A DNA stretch of 64,000 nt from Singulisphaera sp. GP187 (GTDB lineage: Bacteria; Planctomycetota; Planctomycetia; Isosphaerales; Isosphaeraceae): the NCBI RefSeq assembly GCF_900129635.1, contig NZ_FSRB01000002.1, positions 2,446,727-2,510,726 on the forward strand. The letters run 5' to 3'. Shown here one piece after another: positions 61,136 to 64,000 of the stretch (positions are counted from its first letter, which is position 1; the number at the start of each line of letters is the position of its first letter). Made by a program: the position numbers and the translations under genes. The notes beneath the pieces are model-generated. The model was given only the letters and a program-made list of their open reading frames with translations, was not told the origin of the DNA and ran no database searches.

Positions 61136-62305
61136 ATGCTCGGCCTGAACTCTTTGGCATCGGCGATCCGAGGAAGTTTATGGCTCGTCCGTCGTGGGGG
61201 ACTGCGGCAACGGCTCGACGAACTCGATCAGCGAACGACCGCGCGGCAACCGAACGCGGACCATCGCTGGGTTGAGCTGGACCACCGCCTCGACCTGATC
61301 CTTCGTGAGCTCAGTTCCATTGCCGGACGAGTCGATCAGATCGAGCAACGAACGGCCACCGATCATGATCTCAACGGCAGGCGGTGGGATGAGCTCGGGC
61401 ATCGGCTCGAGGCGTCCGCACGGGACGCGGCGGGCACAGCCTTCCGCACGGAGCAACGGCTTTCGAACATCGGCGATACGGCCCAAGGCGCCCACGATCG
61501 CGCCTACGACGCCCTTCGCAAGGTCGATCAAATCGACGACCTGCTGCGGTCGCGCAGTCGCGTGTTCGGCCACGAGATGTTCCTCGATCCGACTGACTCG
61601 ATCGTTTCTCCGATGCTGCTTCGCGACGGCTACTTTGAACCCTATGAGACCACGCTCATCGAGTCCGCGGTCAAACCCGGAGACGTCGTCCTCGACATCG
61701 GCGCGAATATCGGCTACTACACCTTGATCTTTGCTCGACTGGTGGGTGAGCAGGGACGTGTATATGCGTTTGAACCCGACCCGACGAACTTCCGGCTCTT
61801 GAGGAAGAACGTCCGCGCGAATGGCTACCAAAACGTCATTTTCGTGAACAAGGCGGTGGCCGAGGTCTCCGGTCCCCTGTCGCTCTACCTCTGCCCCGAT
61901 AACAAGGGCGACCACCGGATTTTTGAGTCCGTCGACGACGAGCGGGCCGCCATTCCGATTCAGGCCACGACTCTCGATGAACATTTTGCCGAGTACCAAG
62001 GTAAAATTGACTTCATCAAGATGGACATTCAGGGATCCGAAGGCCGAGCCGTCCGCGGCATGCAACAACTGCTCCGTAAGCATCACGATGTCAAGATCAT
62101 CACCGAGTTCTGGCCGGCCGGTCTCCGCCGCAGCGGCATCGAGGCGGAAGCCTATCTTCACGATCTTGAGCGTCAAGGTTTCGGTCTCTTCCGGATCGAT
62201 GAAGAAGGGGAAACGACCGAGTTGACCACGAGCGAGGAGCTGCTCTCGCTCTATCCGGACACTCGCGAAGACTTCGGCAATCTTTATTGTGCCCGAAGCG
62301 CCTGA
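61136..62305 (+). CDS. FkbM-family methyltransferase
   Basis: 389 residues. The first ~150 are coiled-coil-like with heptad Gln/Leu/Arg text (HRLDLILRELSSIAGRVDQI). The SAM domain then shows VVLDIGANIGYYTLIFARLV (motif I), VYAFEPDPTNFRLLRKNV (motif II), and IDFIKMDIQGSEGRAVRGM (the FkbM signature). The family O-methylates sugars or related small molecules. Next to a sulfotransferase and exporter genes, it likely modifies the exported glycan; that link is inference. Confidence 0.9.
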   Translation: MLGLNSLASAIRGSLWLVRRGGLRQRLDELDQRTTARQPNADHRWVELDHRLDLILRELSSIAGRVDQIEQRTATDHDLNGRRWDELGHRLEASARDAAGTAFRTEQRLSNIGDTAQGAHDRAYDALRKVDQIDDLLRSRSRVFGHEMFLDPTDSIVSPMLLRDGYFEPYETTLIESAVKPGDVVLDIGANIGYYTLIFARLVGEQGRVYAFEPDPTNFRLLRKNVRANGYQNVIFVNKAVAEVSGPLSLYLCPDNKGDHRIFESVDDERAAIPIQATTLDEHFAEYQGKIDFIKMDIQGSEGRAVRGMQQLLRKHHDVKIITEFWPAGLRRSGIEAEAYLHDLERQGFGLFRIDEEGETTELTTSEELLSLYPDTREDFGNLYCARSA

Positions 62306-62539
62306 GTCATCGCCATTCGTATCGGTAAGTTTTCATGAAATGGGACAAGCGGCTTTTCCCATAATGATGAGCCGGGAGCCAACGCCGATCGGCGGGAGGG
62401 CCGGAATCACCGGTTCCCCCTCGTCGGGATCACGATCGAGGTCTGATCGAAAGACGGCATGTTTTTTGCGAGTTGCCCCGCGGAGAGACGTCCCGACCAG
62501 GCGTCGAGGACTCGCCGCGTTGAGGGGAACGGTCCCGCC

Positions 62540-63409
62540 ATGTTCTTTCAACCGATCATTCAGCGGTTTTCCGGCGCACGTCACGCGAACCCGCCAGGCG
62601 AGGCGCGGATTGCGATCGTGAGCACGCCACGGTCGGGCAATACCTGGCTCTGCAACATGTTGGATCATGCCTATGAGTGCGCAACTCGTGAGCACGGTGA
62701 GCTCGCACTCTACAACCCCCTCGATGCTCCCTGGAGTAACCTTCCCGATCGCTGTATCGTCATGACCCACTGGCATCGGGTCGAACCGTTACCGACGCTC
62801 TGGAACGAGCACCGCTTCTTCACGATCACGCTCGCTCGGCATCCGCTGGACGTGCTGCTCTCGATCTTGCGGTACGCTCCCTGTGAAGGATCGCTCGGCT
62901 GGCTTGCCGGGCAAGCGGGGGATGAACGGCCCATCTTCGGGGTCGCGCCCGAGAGCGAGGCGTTCATTCGGTACGCGACCAGTCAACGTGCCAAGGCCCT
63001 CCTCGCCGTGAGTACCCAGTGGTGGACCGCTCAGGGTGTCCACCGGATCCGCTATGAGGATCTGGTGCGCTACCCCAAGCGGCAACTTTTGCAAATCGCA
63101 AAATCACTGGGAACGTCCCCTTCGATCGGTTTTGACGAAGCGGTCACGGCGTGTGCGATGCAGCGAATCCGCAACCCGATCACCGCGCGCCAGATCTGGC
63201 CAGGGAAGCCCGGACTCTGGCGGACACTCCTCACCGCGCACGTCGCTCGGCGGATCGCCGCGGCTCATCAAGATGTCTTCTCGGCACTCGGCTACGATTG
63301 CAATCCCGACCGATCGCTCGACTCGCGCAAGGCGTCGCACAACTGGTCGCGAATCGTCTCGGCCCAGGCCGGGGGGCTCAGTTACGGATCGTCGCAATCG
63401 GTCGCTTGA
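62540..63409 (+). CDS. Sulfotransferase family protein
   Basis: 289 residues from the ATG at 62540 (MFFQPIIQRF), with TGAGGGGAA upstream; the frame is open back to 62459. The 5'-phosphosulfate loop is IAIVSTPRSGNTWLCNM and the 3'-phosphate block TITLARHPLDVLLSILR, so PAPS is the sulfate donor. The helix RIRYEDLVRYPKRQLLQIAK is also typical. The substrate is probably a glycan, given its neighbours. It may sulfate the surface polysaccharide. Confidence 0.87.
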   Translation: MFFQPIIQRFSGARHANPPGEARIAIVSTPRSGNTWLCNMLDHAYECATREHGELALYNPLDAPWSNLPDRCIVMTHWHRVEPLPTLWNEHRFFTITLARHPLDVLLSILRYAPCEGSLGWLAGQAGDERPIFGVAPESEAFIRYATSQRAKALLAVSTQWWTAQGVHRIRYEDLVRYPKRQLLQIAKSLGTSPSIGFDEAVTACAMQRIRNPITARQIWPGKPGLWRTLLTAHVARRIAAAHQDVFSALGYDCNPDRSLDSRKASHNWSRIVSAQAGGLSYGSSQSVA

Positions 63410-63523
63410 CCATGTCCAGAACCAGGGCTCGGAAACCAAGGTCGCTCGACCCGACTGCTTGAAAAAGCTACACTGCGATTTATCGTCGTAACACTGGTTT
63501 CCCCTCTCCTGGATGGCATCGTA

Positions 63524-64000
63524 ATGAGCGAGACCTTGGCCGACCGGCTCGTGAAATTCGCCCTTGAGACCCGATATGACGACCTCCCCGTGGTGGTCAT
63601 CGTTGAAGCAAAACGCCGGCTGCTGGACGCGTTCGGCTGCGCGGCCGGGGCGCTCGACGAAGAGGCTCCGTTGGTGGCGCGCCGGGTGGCCGCGAAGGTC
63701 GGTGGCGATCGTGGGTCGGCGCTCATCGGCGGCGGTCGGGCCTCGGCCGACTGGGCGGCGTTTTCGAACGGCGTCCACATCCGTTATCTCGACTGCAACG
63801 ATACCTATCTCTCGCTCGAACCGGCGCATCCGAGCGACAACTGGGCGGCGGTCATGGCGGCCGGCGAGGACGTCGGTGCCGATGGCCGCGCCTGGATTAC
63901 CGCCGCGGCCGTTGCGTACGAGGTCCAGTGCCGCCTCTGCGATGCCGCCAGCATCCGGGCTCGGGGATGGGATCACACGACTTACGGCTCGCTCTCCACT
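63524..64000 (+). CDS. MmgE/PrpD family protein (3' end outside window)
   Basis: It starts ATG at 63524 and is open to the window edge, giving 159 residues. It begins MSETLADRLVKFALETRYDD and continues with AKRRLLDAFGCAAGA and NGVHIRYLDCNDTYL, then HPSDNWAAVMAAGE. This matches the helical domain of MmgE/PrpD proteins (2-methylcitrate dehydratase and relatives), which dehydrate or isomerise tricarboxylic-type acids. The active-site region is only partly visible. The exact substrate cannot be stated. Confidence 0.85.
   Translation, partial: MSETLADRLVKFALETRYDDLPVVVIVEAKRRLLDAFGCAAGALDEEAPLVARRVAAKVGGDRGSALIGGGRASADWAAFSNGVHIRYLDCNDTYLSLEPAHPSDNWAAVMAAGEDVGADGRAWITAAAVAYEVQCRLCDAASIRARGWDHTTYGSLST

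Noticed and set aside
63459..63487. Possible promoter TTGAAA ... TATCGT before the MmgE/PrpD gene
   Set aside because: The -10 is poor and the spacing ambiguous (16 bases); I could not choose it over chance.

Overview
The window looks like part of a planctomycete chromosome, most plausibly of the Isosphaeraceae type. It is GC-rich and carries several planctomycete hallmarks: a DUF1549/DUF1553 protein with haem-like motifs next to a Tat-exported DUF1501 protein, a giant secreted beta-rich surface protein, a YgiQ-type radical SAM protein, and several secreted proteins without close functional names. The assignment rests on family content only; no marker gene was compared.

Layout. 1-9.2 kb: the 3' part of a giant surface protein. 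9.3-19.2 kb: DUF1549/1553 and DUF1501 genes, two small genes, a glycosyltransferase, YgiQ and an rRNA m5C methyltransferase with a long disordered Gly/Pro/Arg-rich head. 19.4-28.8 kb: an accessory block. It starts with nested IS66-family elements, one complete with tnpA/B/C and an 8-bp target duplication, and continues with an AT-richer defence-like module. The module has four overlapping or closely spaced minus-strand genes: an endonuclease III-like glycosylase, a C5-cytosine methyltransferase, a MutL/MORC-like GHKL ATPase and an unrecognised 361-residue protein. A degraded HNH nuclease gene lies divergently beside them. Both outer limits of the block (19420 and 28844) are IS66-type ends, flanked by CGAACTGA and CGAACTTA, so the whole 9.4 kb may have entered as one composite element between the methyltransferase gene and an ankyrin gene.

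28.85-45.7 kb: an ankyrin-repeat gene, then the complete 14-subunit respiratory complex I operon nuoA-N on the minus strand in canonical order. It ends in a clear terminator and is preceded by a perfect Crp/FNR-like palindrome. 45.9-54 kb: two secreted hypothetical proteins, then proB, purF, trmB, a TPR membrane protein and a FabZ-like dehydratase. 54.2-64 kb: a sugar isomerase-like protein, a Tat-exported ThDP enzyme, an ABC polysaccharide exporter (permease plus ATPase), a secreted alpha/beta hydrolase, an FkbM methyltransferase, a sulfotransferase, and the start of an MmgE/PrpD gene cut by the window edge.

The most interesting part is the IS66-bounded defence block. It pairs a cytosine methyltransferase with a glycosylase that could repair deaminated 5-methylcytosine and with a MORC-like ATPase, while its likely nuclease partner has decayed. 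No tRNA, rRNA or CRISPR array was seen.
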